64,000 nt of DNA, taken from positions 1 to 64,000 of the forward strand of contig NZ_JACADR010000004.1 in NCBI RefSeq assembly GCF_016106005.1, written 5' to 3'. The DNA is from Roseomonas rosulenta (lineage in GTDB: Bacteria > Pseudomonadota > Alphaproteobacteria > Acetobacterales > Acetobacteraceae). Numbering within the stretch: the first letter of the stretch is position 1; every line of letters starts with the position of its first letter. A model generated the notes under the pieces. It did no database searches and was not told the DNA's origin. It saw only the letters and a list, made by a program, of their open reading frames with translations. The position numbers and the translations under genes were made by a program. Positions 1 to 7,777 of the stretch are shown piece after piece.

Positions 1-2
1 CC

Positions 3-185
3 TGCGCGCTCGCCGCGGGCGCCATCGCGGCGGCGCGCAGCGTGAGGCACGTCCGGCCTCTTACGCCGGCCGCCATGCGGGCCCGCGCCGTCGCGACCGC
101 GCAGCAGCTCCTCGCCCGCCCCGCCGACCGGTCGCGCATCGGGGCAGGCATGCTGAACCTGCAGAGGCTAATCGCCCTGCCTTGA
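3..185 (+). CDS. C-terminal end of an unidentified protein (partial)
   Basis: An open frame enters from the left edge and stops at the TGA at 183-185. It gives about 60 residues, rich in Ala and Arg and ending in GAGMLNLQRLIALP. A glycine-rich 'GAG-hydrophobic-N' end like this is seen at the end of some subtilisin-like peptidase domains, but no catalytic residue is in the window, so that is only a guess. It converges with the TIR protein gene on the other strand, with 27 bases between the two stops. It could also be a chance open frame in GC-rich DNA. Confidence 0.35.
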   Translation, partial: CALAAGAIAAARSVRHVRPLTPAAMRARAVATAQQLLARPADRSRIGAGMLNLQRLIALP

Positions 186-212
186 CCCGCCGTGGCGATG
201 CCGCCGCGCCTG

Positions 213-2054
213 CTATTCGGGAAACCCCACCGCCCGATACGCCCCGATGATCCGCTCCGCATACGCCTTGTCCGGGTTCTGCGCATAGACGCGCTCAGCG
301 AAGACCCGATAGGCCGCCGGAGTCTCCCGCCGCAACTCCTCCGCAGCTTGCCGCGCCTCGTCCATCCGCCCGAGCATCGCAAGGCTCGCCACCACCACGC
401 GCCGCGGCGCCCCGAAGCGCGGAGAGGCGCGGATCGCCGCCTGGCCGAAGGCGATGGCGTCCTCAAGGCGCTCAGCCATCTGGTGGGCGAAGGCGATGCC
501 CATGAGGAACGAGCCCATCCAGGGATCGAGCGGACTAAGCCGCATGGCGCGCTCGAAATGGTGGATCGCCGGCTCCGGGCGGCAGCCATACAGATGCACG
601 AGGCCGGCACTGCCTTCGACCAGCGCGGAGTTCGGGCACAGCGCGACCGCGCGCTCGACCGCGCTCAGCGCTTCCTCATGCGCATAGGCGAGGTAGGCGA
701 TAGCAAGGGCCGCCTGCGCAAGCACGGTCGGGTCGTCCGGCATCTCGGCCATCGCTTCGCGGGCGAGGCGTATCGCCTCCTCCCGCTCGCCGGGCCTCGC
801 CCAGCCTTCCGCCTCGCGCCGCACGTGGCAGGCGGCCAGCAGAGCCTTCGCGCGCGCGAAGTGCGGGTTGAGCTCGAGAGCGCGGCCCAGCAGCGCCACC
901 GCCTCCGTGCTGCCCGGCTCAGTCATGGCGTGATACTCGGGCAATGCGCGGAGATAGAGATCGTAGGCGTCGAGGCTTCGGGGCGGCTTGCGGCGCGCAC
1001 GCTCGATCTCGGCGTTGCGCAGGCTCGGATCGAGCAGCCCGACGACGGTTTCGGTGATGCGGTCCTGCAGGTCGAAGATGCCCTGCAGGTCGCCGTCGAA
1101 GCGGTCGGCCCAGAGATGGTGGCCCGTCTCGGCCTCGATCAGCTGGCCGGAGATGCGGACCCGGTCGCCTGATTTGCGCACGCTGCCCTGCAGGAGGTAG
1201 CGCACGCCGAGCTCGCGCCCGATCTGCCGTACGTCCGCCGCGCGGCCCTTGTAGGTGAAGGCGGAATTGCGCGCGATGACGAAGAACCACCGCAGCCGCG
1301 CCAGGCCTGTCGTCAGTTCCTCGGTGATGCCGTCGGCGAAGTAGTCCTGGTCGATATCGTTGCTGAGGTTGGCGAAGGGCAGCACTGCAAGAGAGGGCCG
1401 ATCGGGCAGGGCGGGGAAAGCAGTCGTAGGTGGGTCCATCGTGGCGGGCGGAGCGTTCCCCGAACTGCTCCGTGCCTGGCTCTTTGCCAAGACTGATCGC
1501 CCTCCCCACAGCCCCCCCGAGACCACGCGGGCGATGGCGCGTGCGGAGGAAGACCAGCCTGCTTTCGCGCCTGCGGCCGCCGTGCTGCCAGCCGGCACTC
1601 CTGCGCTTGGCGCGCTGGCACCGACCGGCAGGAGCGGTGCGTCCTCGCCTTGCGGCAGGGGAGCCCTGCCAACCAGGCGCGCCACTTCCTGCACAAGCCG
1701 TTCGACCGGGGGGCCGCGCGACGCGCCATCCCAGCGCGTCAAGTCCACGGCCTGGAGCGATACAAAGCCGAGGGGCACATCCACGCGCTCGAGCCGGACG
1801 GGGATGATGGTCCGCAGCCGCTTGGCGAGGGTCGCTTCCTCGCGGACCCAATCGCTGCGGACGGAAAGGCTGCACCAGAGCACGAGGACGGCGCGCGCAT
1901 CGCGCAGTTCCCGCTCGATCGATTGCGAGAACTCCTCCCCCGCCAGAAGCGCGCGGTCGAACCAGACGCTGTAGCCGCGTCGTTCGAGGACGTGCGCGAT
2001 CTGCTCGGCGGTGGTGCGCCTGTCGGACTTGTAGCTGATGAACACGTCGGCCAT
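213..2054 (-). CDS. TIR domain / TolB-like domain / TPR repeat protein
   Basis: About 613 residues. Residues 1-130 are a TIR domain: it opens MADVFISYKSDRRTTAE, has GYSVWFDRALLAGEEF, and has SDWVREEA with the Glu (about 72-73) that is the catalytic position in NAD-cleaving TIR proteins. A Pro/Ala-rich linker leads to a TolB-like domain at about 225-360 (LAVLPFANLSND, YFADGITEEL, GVRYLLQGSVRK). TPR-like helices fill the rest. The family architecture suggests a sensor or regulator whose TolB part resembles that of alphaproteobacterial adenylate-cyclase-like regulators. A TIR domain there could sense, scaffold, or degrade NAD in a defence response; the sequence does not decide. The start is the ATG at 2054, where the TIR fold begins and GGAG lies about 10 bases upstream; an in-frame ATG at 2123 adds only low-complexity sequence. 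Confidence 0.85.
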   Translation of the reverse strand: MADVFISYKSDRRTTAEQIAHVLERRGYSVWFDRALLAGEEFSQSIERELRDARAVLVLWCSLSVRSDWVREEATLAKRLRTIIPVRLERVDVPLGFVSLQAVDLTRWDGASRGPPVERLVQEVARLVGRAPLPQGEDAPLLPVGASAPSAGVPAGSTAAAGAKAGWSSSARAIARVVSGGLWGGRSVLAKSQARSSSGNAPPATMDPPTTAFPALPDRPSLAVLPFANLSNDIDQDYFADGITEELTTGLARLRWFFVIARNSAFTYKGRAADVRQIGRELGVRYLLQGSVRKSGDRVRISGQLIEAETGHHLWADRFDGDLQGIFDLQDRITETVVGLLDPSLRNAEIERARRKPPRSLDAYDLYLRALPEYHAMTEPGSTEAVALLGRALELNPHFARAKALLAACHVRREAEGWARPGEREEAIRLAREAMAEMPDDPTVLAQAALAIAYLAYAHEEALSAVERAVALCPNSALVEGSAGLVHLYGCRPEPAIHHFERAMRLSPLDPWMGSFLMGIAFAHQMAERLEDAIAFGQAAIRASPRFGAPRRVVVASLAMLGRMDEARQAAEELRRETPAAYRVFAERVYAQNPDKAYAERIIGAYRAVGFPE

Positions 2055-2159
2055 AGGCACTCCGGGCTCCGTGCCGCGATCGCTGCGCAGGCGCGTGCCG
2101 ACCGCGGACCGTATTCTGGCCACGCAGAGAAAGGCCGTCGAGGGCGTCTTGGTGAGGTA

Positions 2160-2414
2160 TCATCGAGCGGTGTGGCCGCCGCCTTCCGATGTCGATCGGT
2201 CGTGTCCCGGTACGAGGTGATATGGGCGGCGCCTGTCTTGCGCGCGAACGCCGGCGCGCTTGCGCGCGAGCGCCGACGCGCTTGCAAGTTCTGTGGCCGG
2301 CGGCCGTTGCGGCTCGACGGGGAACTCCATCACCCGCGGGCAGGGCCACGCGGAAAACCCCGCGCCGCAGGCGCTCAGCAGCGCCAGCGCGCTCGGCACT
2401 GCATGCTGCCGCAT
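2160..2414 (-). pseudogene. Decayed copy of the outer-membrane spanin (Rz1-like) gene
   Basis: The frame begins MRQHAVPSALALLSACGAGF, then WPCPRVMEFPVE. It matches the intact lipoprotein spanin at 8915-9121 (MRRLVMLSVLVLLSGCGAGI, then RPCPRVTEFPTE) over about 45 residues, including the lipobox-like LSAC. After ALAR the sequence diverges into Arg-rich text with no relation to the intact copy. It sits in the same order as in the intact cassette, next to a frameshifted inner spanin and a truncated endolysin, so I read it as prophage debris. A short lipoprotein could still be made. Confidence 0.55.
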
Positions 2415-2572
2415 CGCCGGCCTTCCTCGTCAGTTGCTCTGCTATGGCCGCAGCCACCTTCGGCGCATCGCGGCCCTCGCGGCGTCCGGCCAGATACGCG
2501 GCACTGAGCGTGGCCAGGGGCGCCCCGACGAGTGCCAGCCGGCCCTGCGCGCGCCCCGGCCGCCGCGATCAC
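2355..2572 (-). pseudogene. Frameshifted copy of the inner-membrane spanin (Rz-like) gene
   Basis: A GTG at 2572 overlaps the stop of the endolysin relic, exactly as in the intact cassette at 9281. It starts VIAAAGAR, then leaves frame. The homologous text continues in another frame as AAYLAGRREGRDAPKV and AEQLTRKAGDAA, against AAYLAGRRDGRDARSV and EEQQTRKVGDAA in the intact protein. The frame break near 2545 and the missing stop mean no functional spanin is made. Confidence 0.6.
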
Positions 2573-2940
2573 GCCGCACGCTCCCGGTGCAGCAGGATGG
2601 CGATCGCGCTGGTGGCGACTGCCAGCACGAGCGCGACGCCGATCCAGCCCGGCACGCCCGCCAGCGCCTGTACCGCCGGGGCTGCGGTCGCCGCCGTAAC
2701 CGCACAGCCGCCCGGCTTCGCCGCCTCGGCGCCTTCCGAGGGCGGAGCGGCGGGCGCGACATGTCGGCTGGCGACGACCGCCCCACACGCCCAGAGCCCG
2801 GCCTCGGCGGCACGCCGGTTCACCAGCCCCGGCAAGGTGATCAGCCACCCGTTGCGCCGGCGCTTCGCGTAGAGCCCCATTCGCTTGAGCGCGCCGTCAT
2901 CGTCGCCGTGGTAGAGCGGGGCAACGATGTCGGAGAGTGG
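2569..2940 (-). pseudogene. N-terminally truncated copy of the phage endolysin gene
   Basis: The frame reads MGLYAKRRRNGWLITLPGLV, then NRRAAEAGLWACG and GWIGVALVLAVA, nearly the same as the last 103 residues of the intact endolysin at 9278-9991. Nucleotide similarity continues upstream to about 2935 and then stops. The whole catalytic half is missing. The remaining part holds the C-terminal hydrophobic segment. With the neighbouring spanin relics it marks a second, related prophage or a duplicated lysis end. Confidence 0.65.
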
Positions 2941-3084
2941 TCCGCCCCGGTGTTTGTTGCGGCCCAGCCCCGATCAGGAAGAGAGCACCATCATGATCTC
3001 ACCCTTCGCTTGGCTTCGCGCGGATGCGGAGCGAAAGGTCGCTCACGTTCAGAACAGCGCGCTGCGCCGCTGAAGCTCAGGCCG

Positions 3085-3220
3085 CGGGGCTCGGACCGGT
3101 TGCACCTCGGATCATCGGGTGCGGACCAGAAGCACCCGACCATGACCAGGCTGTCCGACACCCAGCGCGTGATCCTTGGCCACGCGAGGGGATGCGCGAG
3201 CCAGCGCGAAAAGCGGCGTA
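3085..3220. pseudogene. Fragment of the leader and first codons of the DUF3489 gene
   Basis: This stretch is clearly related to 34725-34850. Both have GGGGCTCGG, a GCACC...GGTGC stem, a Pro/Asp spacer, then ATG followed by CTGTCCGACACCCAGCGC or CTCTCCGACACCCAGCGG. The copy at 3140 reads MTRLSDTQRVILGHA against MKLSDTQRIILSQA and then loses the frame. Two pieces that lie 25 kb apart in the prophage are therefore side by side here. Confidence 0.6.
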
Positions 3221-3242
3221 GCGGTGCGAACCAAAGCGAAAC

Positions 3243-3298
3243 TGGCGGAGGGAGTGCGCCCCGATTCGAACCGTCGCTGGCGTAGAAGGCACCTCTCC
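3243..3298 (-). other. tRNA-Ser-like remnant, possible attachment scar
   Basis: Read on the minus strand this begins GGAGAGGTGCC, a typical tRNA-Ser 5' end. After only about 15 bases comes GGTTCGAATC, a T-loop, and it ends ACTCCCTCCGCCA, a typical tRNA-Ser 3' end with CCA. The D arm, anticodon arm and variable arm are absent, the T stem does not pair, and the acceptor stem has one mismatch and one wobble. It cannot be a working tRNA. Position at the junction between prophage debris and the toxin-antitoxin genes fits an old integration or deletion scar. Chance resemblance is possible. Confidence 0.3.
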
Positions 3299-3303
3299 AA
3301 CGA

Positions 3304-4407
3304 TCAGCCCTTCGCGTCCTCCTTCGCCCAAGCGTAAGAGACCTTCAGGCTGTTAAGGTGGCTCCAAGGAAGCCAACGCTCCTTCTGCATCCGCCCCACC
3401 ACTATCCCCGGGGCAACGCCCATTTCCTTGGCGACGGCCTGGACACGCGCGGCTGACACCGACCCTTCTTTCGACAGCGCGTGCAGCTTCCGAGCGTAAG
3501 CCGGCGGCACGAGCCAATCCCTGGCAAAGGCGTCCGCTTCGGCTTCGCTTTCGGGGTCGAGCGGTGCAACGCCCTCTACAAATTGCATCCGCTTGCCATG
3601 CAGCAGGATGTGCGCCGCCTCATGAAAGAACGTGAACCATAGGTGGTCGTTGGTACGATACCGCAGGCTCAGCATGAGCAGAGCCTTGTCCGGCGCAAGC
3701 CACCTCGTTGCCCCGCTAGCAGGACAACCCTTCGGTGCCTGCGCGAAGACCACAGCGACACCGCACTCCGCCGACCGCCGAACCAACACATCGACGAACC
3801 GCTCCGGCGGCTCGGTGGTCAGTGCGCGAAACTCCCCAAGCGCAGCGCGAAAGACTCCCTCGTTGAACGGCCGACATGCCAACGCTTCGGCCGCTCGCTC
3901 TCCCTGCCGCAGCCAGGCCGCCACCGCTCCCACTGCCATCGCCTGCGACTTGGCCGCGCGAAACGCCGCGACGGGGGTCGCATAGTGCTGCCTCCACGCA
4001 TCGACAGATGCTACCCCGAAGAACCGCAAGCACTCGGTCAATTGGTCGGCCCGGTCCTTGACCTTCGGCACCCACCCGAAGCCAACCATGTCGCGCAGCG
4101 GCAACTCGCTAAGCCATTCGGTCTGCGCTTGCCGCTGTTCACGTGCCCGAAGCGCCTCCTGTGCCGCGCGATACTGCGCCTCCCTTCGAAGCCAGAACCC
4201 CGTGGTCGAACCAAGCACTGTCGCCAGCCGCTCCGCCGCATCCGGCGTCATGGCCGTGCGGCCCTGGATGAGATCGTTGACGTGCTTACGCGTAAAGCCA
4301 AGGCGATCCGCCAACTCAGCCTGCGTCCAGCCCCGCTCGTCGAGGACGTCCGCGATGGTCTCGCCAGGCGGGGAGACCCAATCCGGGGCAAAGGCGGTCT
4401 CAGTCAT
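3304..4407 (-). CDS. higA: HigA-type antitoxin with C-terminal ImmA/IrrE-like metallopeptidase domain
   Basis: About 367 residues. Residues 15-75 form an XRE-type helix-turn-helix (GWTQAELADRLGFTRKHVND), the part that binds the operator and the toxin in HigA-family antitoxins. The C-terminal half carries HEAAH at about 262-266, the zinc motif of ImmA/IrrE (COG2856) peptidases, within DHLWFTFFHEAAHILLHGKR. The gene follows the HigB-like toxin with an 8-base overlap, so they form one operon. The ATG at 4407 was chosen because the HTH follows directly and earlier in-frame codons run back into the toxin gene. Long fused antitoxins of this kind are common next to HigB in proteobacteria. It probably represses its own operon. 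Confidence 0.85.
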   Translation of the reverse strand: MTETAFAPDWVSPPGETIADVLDERGWTQAELADRLGFTRKHVNDLIQGRTAMTPDAAERLATVLGSTTGFWLRREAQYRAAQEALRAREQRQAQTEWLSELPLRDMVGFGWVPKVKDRADQLTECLRFFGVASVDAWRQHYATPVAAFRAAKSQAMAVGAVAAWLRQGERAAEALACRPFNEGVFRAALGEFRALTTEPPERFVDVLVRRSAECGVAVVFAQAPKGCPASGATRWLAPDKALLMLSLRYRTNDHLWFTFFHEAAHILLHGKRMQFVEGVAPLDPESEAEADAFARDWLVPPAYARKLHALSKEGSVSAARVQAVAKEMGVAPGIVVGRMQKERWLPWSHLNSLKVSYAWAKEDAKG

Positions 4408-4720
4408 GGTAATCCCCAACAAAGACGATCTCGATTGCAGTGACCCGTTTCCAATCAGGCCCGGTTGTCGACCCTCCCTGGCCTGCCGCGCGGAAAACCA
4501 AGCGATGCCCACCAGCTAAGTCCAGCGCGAACTGACCCGCGCGGGATCCAGTCAGTGGATGCGGCCTGCCAGCAACCAGCTCAGCAACCGTGTCGGCTGC
4601 CTGGAGATCCGCGAGGCGGGACCGAAGCTTTCGAGCGCTGTCGGCTCCAAGCGCCTTTGTGGCCTCTCGGGGATCCGAACAAAGCTTTGCAAGCTTCCTC
4701 GATGCGAAAGATATATCCAC
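4400..4720 (-). CDS. higB: HigB/RelE-family toxin
   Basis: A 106-residue protein of the usual RelE/HigB size. It has the small alpha-beta pattern of the family: an N-terminal KLAKLCSDP helix region, AADTVAELVAGRPHPLTG, then QFALDLAGGHRLVFRAAG and a final beta strand VTAIEIVFVGDYHD. HigB proteins cut mRNA on the ribosome. The toxin comes first and the antitoxin second, the inverted order typical of higBA loci. It lies between prophage debris and a small HTH gene. Confidence 0.8.
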   Translation of the reverse strand: MDISFASRKLAKLCSDPREATKALGADSARKLRSRLADLQAADTVAELVAGRPHPLTGSRAGQFALDLAGGHRLVFRAAGQGGSTTGPDWKRVTAIEIVFVGDYHD

Positions 4721-4813
4721 GACTCGGGAAATTCAAGATTGATGAACCTCTTAGGTGCATGCTTTTGGCGTCCCAGGTCAAGGTAGATGTTTGGGCGCCG
4801 CTCGCACCGCAGC

Positions 4814-5191
4814 TCATCGATCAATCTCGTCCAGCAGCTTCGCGGCCTCGCTGACGACCGACTTGAGCTTTGCAATCTGCCTGCCCCGCGGCGATCGATC
4901 TCGGCCACTGACTTTGAGGACTGCCCCATGCACGGCATCGGAGCACGCCATCAGCAAGACCAGGTGTAGGCCACTTGGTCCCCGCGTTCCGCTGATCCAC
5001 CCCTTCACCGCACGCTCACTCGCCCAGGTCCCGCGCATGAGGTCCTTCGCCGACCGGCCAGTGGCGGCGATCTCACTTCGCAGCGCCAACCCGATCTCGC
5101 GCGCGTAGCACTCACGCGCTTCCCGCGCATTCTCGAAGAAGGGCAACCTGTTGCCCTTCGAGTGCAACCGATTGCCCTTCTTTGTCCGCAC
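4814..5191 (-). CDS. Small HTH-like protein
   Basis: Up to 125 residues. The centre (RSAKDLMRGTWASERAVKGW, then GPSGLHLVLLMACSDAV) has the layout of a lambda-type helix-turn-helix. The first 20 residues (KGNRLHSKGNRL) are coded by a DNA repeat described separately, so the true start may be further in and the repeat may be an operator. It is divergent from the recombinase gene at 5320 and could regulate it. No further family assignment. Confidence 0.55.
   Translation of the reverse strand: MRTKKGNRLHSKGNRLPFFENAREARECYAREIGLALRSEIAATGRSAKDLMRGTWASERAVKGWISGTRGPSGLHLVLLMACSDAVHGAVLKVSGRDRSPRGRQIAKLKSVVSEAAKLLDEIDR
5138..5180. promoter_or_regulatory. Perfect 10-bp palindrome plus a half-copy, candidate operator
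   Basis: GAAGGGCAAC-CT-GTTGCCCTTC at 5138-5159 is a perfect inverted repeat with a two-base centre. A further half-site TTGCCCTTC follows at 5172-5180, and GCAA-CCGA-TTGC lies between. It is at the 5' end of the small HTH gene and about 140 bases before the recombinase start, which is where an autoregulator would bind. Confidence 0.45.
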
Positions 5192-5319
5192 AGCACGATT
5201 CGCCCTCGCTATCCTCGGGACGAAATTGCAACGCGGTCCGAACTGTCGCGCAGCTTCTGCTTCTCAGCAGGAGCGGCAGGGTCCCTACGCGGAGCGAATG
5301 ACAATGAGAGGGACGCAGC

Positions 5320-6888
5320 GTGACGCAGGCTCCCGGCGCGAACGACGACAATCCATCGGTGCCCACCACCATCCGTGCCGCGGAATACGTGCGGATGTCG
5401 ACCGATCACCAGCGCTACTCCACGGAGAACCAGGCCGACGCGATCCGGGAGTACGCCAAGCGACGCGGCATCGAGATCGTCCGCACCTATGCGGACCACG
5501 GCAAGAGCGGCCTCAGCATCGCTGGCCGGGACGCGCTGAAGCGGCTGCTCGATGATGTGCGGTCTGGACGTGCCGACTTCACCACCATTCTTGTCTACGA
5601 TATCAGCCGCTGGGGTCGCTTCCAGGACGCGGACGAAAGTGCCTATCACGAATACGTCTGCAAGCGCGCCGGCGTCACGGTCGAGTACTGCGCCGAGCAA
5701 TTCGAGAACGACGGCAGCGTCGGCTCCGACATCCTCAAGAGCGTCAAGCGGGTCATGGCGCGGGAGTACAGCCGGGACCTGGGCAACAAGACCTTCATCG
5801 GTCAGTGCCGGCTGATCGAGCTGGGCTTTCGCCAAGGCGGAGCACCTGGGTTCGGCCTTCGGCGAGAGCTGCTCGATGAGGCTGGCGCATCGAAGGGCGT
5901 GCTGACGCGGGGCCAGCAGAAAAGCATTCACACCGACCGTGTCGTGCTCGTGCCCGGACCATTGGACGAGGTCGAGACGGTGCGCTGGATCTATCGCACT
6001 TTCGTCGAGGACGCCCGGCCGGAGCGTGAGATCGCGGCCATGCTCAACGCCCGCAATCTGCGCACGGACCTGGACCGCCCCTGGACACGTGGCACGGTCC
6101 ACCAAGTTCTCATCAACGAGAAGTACGTCGGCGACAACGTCTGGAACCGTATCTCCTGCAAGCTCCATGGCAAACGAGTTCGCAATGGACGCGATATGTG
6201 GGTGCGTCGCGACGCCGCGTTCGAGGCCGTGGTCGATCGCCTGCTGTTTGACGCTGCGCAGGTCATCATCCAGGAGCGCTCGCGCCGGCTTTCGAACGAC
6301 GAGATGCTGGACGTGTTGCGCCGTGCCCTCGCGCATCACGGATATCTGTCTGGCCTGGTCATCGACGAGACGGACGACGCTCCCTCCAGCAGCGCGTACC
6401 AGCTTCGCTTTGGAAGCCTGATCAGCGCCTACCAGATGGTCGGCTTCACGCCGGACCGGGACTACCGCTACATCGAAGTCAACCGCCTTCTGCGGGCGAT
6501 GCATCCCTCAGTCGTGGCAGCCGTCCTTGAGGGAATTCGCGCTGCCGGTGGCTCGGTGGAGCAGGATCCGAAGACGGAGCTCCTGACGGTCAACCACGAG
6601 TTCACCACATCGGTCGTTCTGGCGCGCTGCCAGGAGACAGCGTCGGGCGGGCGTCGGTGGCATGTCCGCTTTGATACGGGCATTGCTCCCGACATCACCG
6701 TCGCGGTTCGGATGGCGCCAGGCAATTCCGAGGCGCTCGACTACTATCTCTTGCCGCGCCTCGACATGAACCTGCCGCGCCTTCGGCTCCGCGAGAGCAA
6801 TGGCATCTCCCTCGACGCATACCGGTTCGACAGACTCGACGCGCTGTTCGATTTGGCAGCGCGAACTCATATTCTGGAGGTCGCATGA
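5320..6888 (+). CDS. Large serine recombinase
   Basis: About 522 residues. The N-terminal resolvase domain is clear: EYVRMSTDHQRYSTENQ with the catalytic Ser at about residue 27, then SGLSIAGRDALKRLLDD and ILVYDISRWGR. The recombinase domain follows (GGAPGFGLRRE, then RPEREIAAMLNARN and WTRGTVHQVLINEKYVGDNV). The C-terminal half differs from the zinc-ribbon/coiled-coil integrases. GTG start at 5320 with GAGAGGGAC upstream. It overlaps the next gene by 4 bases (ATGA), so it forms one operon with two ParB-like genes. Such enzymes integrate, excise or invert DNA; here it may move a small element of its own. Confidence 0.85.
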   Translation: MTQAPGANDDNPSVPTTIRAAEYVRMSTDHQRYSTENQADAIREYAKRRGIEIVRTYADHGKSGLSIAGRDALKRLLDDVRSGRADFTTILVYDISRWGRFQDADESAYHEYVCKRAGVTVEYCAEQFENDGSVGSDILKSVKRVMAREYSRDLGNKTFIGQCRLIELGFRQGGAPGFGLRRELLDEAGASKGVLTRGQQKSIHTDRVVLVPGPLDEVETVRWIYRTFVEDARPEREIAAMLNARNLRTDLDRPWTRGTVHQVLINEKYVGDNVWNRISCKLHGKRVRNGRDMWVRRDAAFEAVVDRLLFDAAQVIIQERSRRLSNDEMLDVLRRALAHHGYLSGLVIDETDDAPSSSAYQLRFGSLISAYQMVGFTPDRDYRYIEVNRLLRAMHPSVVAAVLEGIRAAGGSVEQDPKTELLTVNHEFTTSVVLARCQETASGGRRWHVRFDTGIAPDITVAVRMAPGNSEALDYYLLPRLDMNLPRLRLRESNGISLDAYRFDRLDALFDLAARTHILEVA

Positions 6889-7775
6889 TGGCCGATGCCC
6901 AGCCGCCGATGGTTCAGTCCGTTGCGATCGACCTGATAGAAGTGATCAACCCGCGAGCCAGAAGCCAGAAGACCTTCCAGGAGATCGTCGCGAGCATCGC
7001 AGCCATCGGTCTCAAGAGGCCGATCACCGTGGCGCGGCGCGTGACTGCTGGGGCGGCGCGGTACGATCTGGTCTGCGGCCAGGGTCGACTGGAGGCGTTT
7101 CGTGTCCTCGGCCAAACCGCAATCCCGGCGATCGTGGTCGAGGCAGACAGCGAGGATTGCCTGGTTATGAGCCTGGTCGAGAATTTGGCCCGGCGACAAC
7201 ACCAGGCTCTCGATCTGCTGCATGACATCGATGGCATGCGCCAGCGCGGTCATTCCGAAGCGGACATCGCGCGCAAGACCGGACTGACTGGCGAGTATGT
7301 GAGAGGGGTGCTTCGCCTGCTCGGCAAGGGCGAAACACGTCTGATCCGCGCCGTGGAAGGCGGCCAAATCCCCGTGAGCATCGCGGTGGACATCGCCATG
7401 GCCAAGGATGAGGAGACCCAAAACGTCCTGCAGGACGCGTATGAGCGGAACCTGCTGCGGGGCCATAGGTTGATCGCGGCCAAGCGCCTTGTGGAATTGC
7501 GCCGACGCCGCGGCAAGGGGCTGAGTCCGACCGACCCGAAGCGCCATCGCACGCTGTCGGTCGAGGCCCTCGTTCGCACCTACCAGCAGGACACGGACAA
7601 AAAGCGCATGATCGTCCGGAAGGCGGAGGCGACACGAGATCGCCTCGTCTTCGTGACGGAGGCGCTACGTGCGCTGTTCTCCGAAGACGCGTTCGTCAAT
7701 CTGCTTCGGGCGGAGCAACTGGAAACCCTGCCGCGTGGCCTCGCCGAACGCCTGCAGAGCAAGGGGACGAATTGA
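6885..7775 (+). CDS. ParB/RepB-like protein, first of a tandem pair
   Basis: About 296 residues. It has the ParB N-terminal domain with Box I-like RYDLVCGQGRLEAFRVLG and Box II-like SLVENLARRQHQALD, followed by an HTH (SEADIARKTGLTGEYVRGVL). ParB-family proteins bind DNA at centromere-like sites and many are CTPases; RepB relatives partition plasmids. No ParA gene is next to it, so a role in partition is unlikely and a role in controlling or assisting the recombinase is more plausible. Starts inside the stop of the recombinase gene (ATGATG). Confidence 0.8.
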   Translation: MMADAQPPMVQSVAIDLIEVINPRARSQKTFQEIVASIAAIGLKRPITVARRVTAGAARYDLVCGQGRLEAFRVLGQTAIPAIVVEADSEDCLVMSLVENLARRQHQALDLLHDIDGMRQRGHSEADIARKTGLTGEYVRGVLRLLGKGETRLIRAVEGGQIPVSIAVDIAMAKDEETQNVLQDAYERNLLRGHRLIAAKRLVELRRRRGKGLSPTDPKRHRTLSVEALVRTYQQDTDKKRMIVRKAEATRDRLVFVTEALRALFSEDAFVNLLRAEQLETLPRGLAERLQSKGTN

Positions 7776-7777
7776 CC

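Noticed and set aside
192-1172. Long plus-strand open frame inside the TIR/TolB/TPR gene
   Set aside because: Arg/His/Pro-rich text with no fold; a shadow of the minus-strand gene in GC-rich DNA.
919-2457. 512-residue minus-strand frame
   Set aside because: Its first 60 residues match the frameshifted spanin, but the rest runs through the TIR gene in another frame and is Arg-rich noise.
5320-6888. This recombinase as the integrase of the large prophage
   Set aside because: It forms its own operon with ParB-like genes and lies outside the phage gene block; the cassette at 52783-55215 is more likely. Not excluded.
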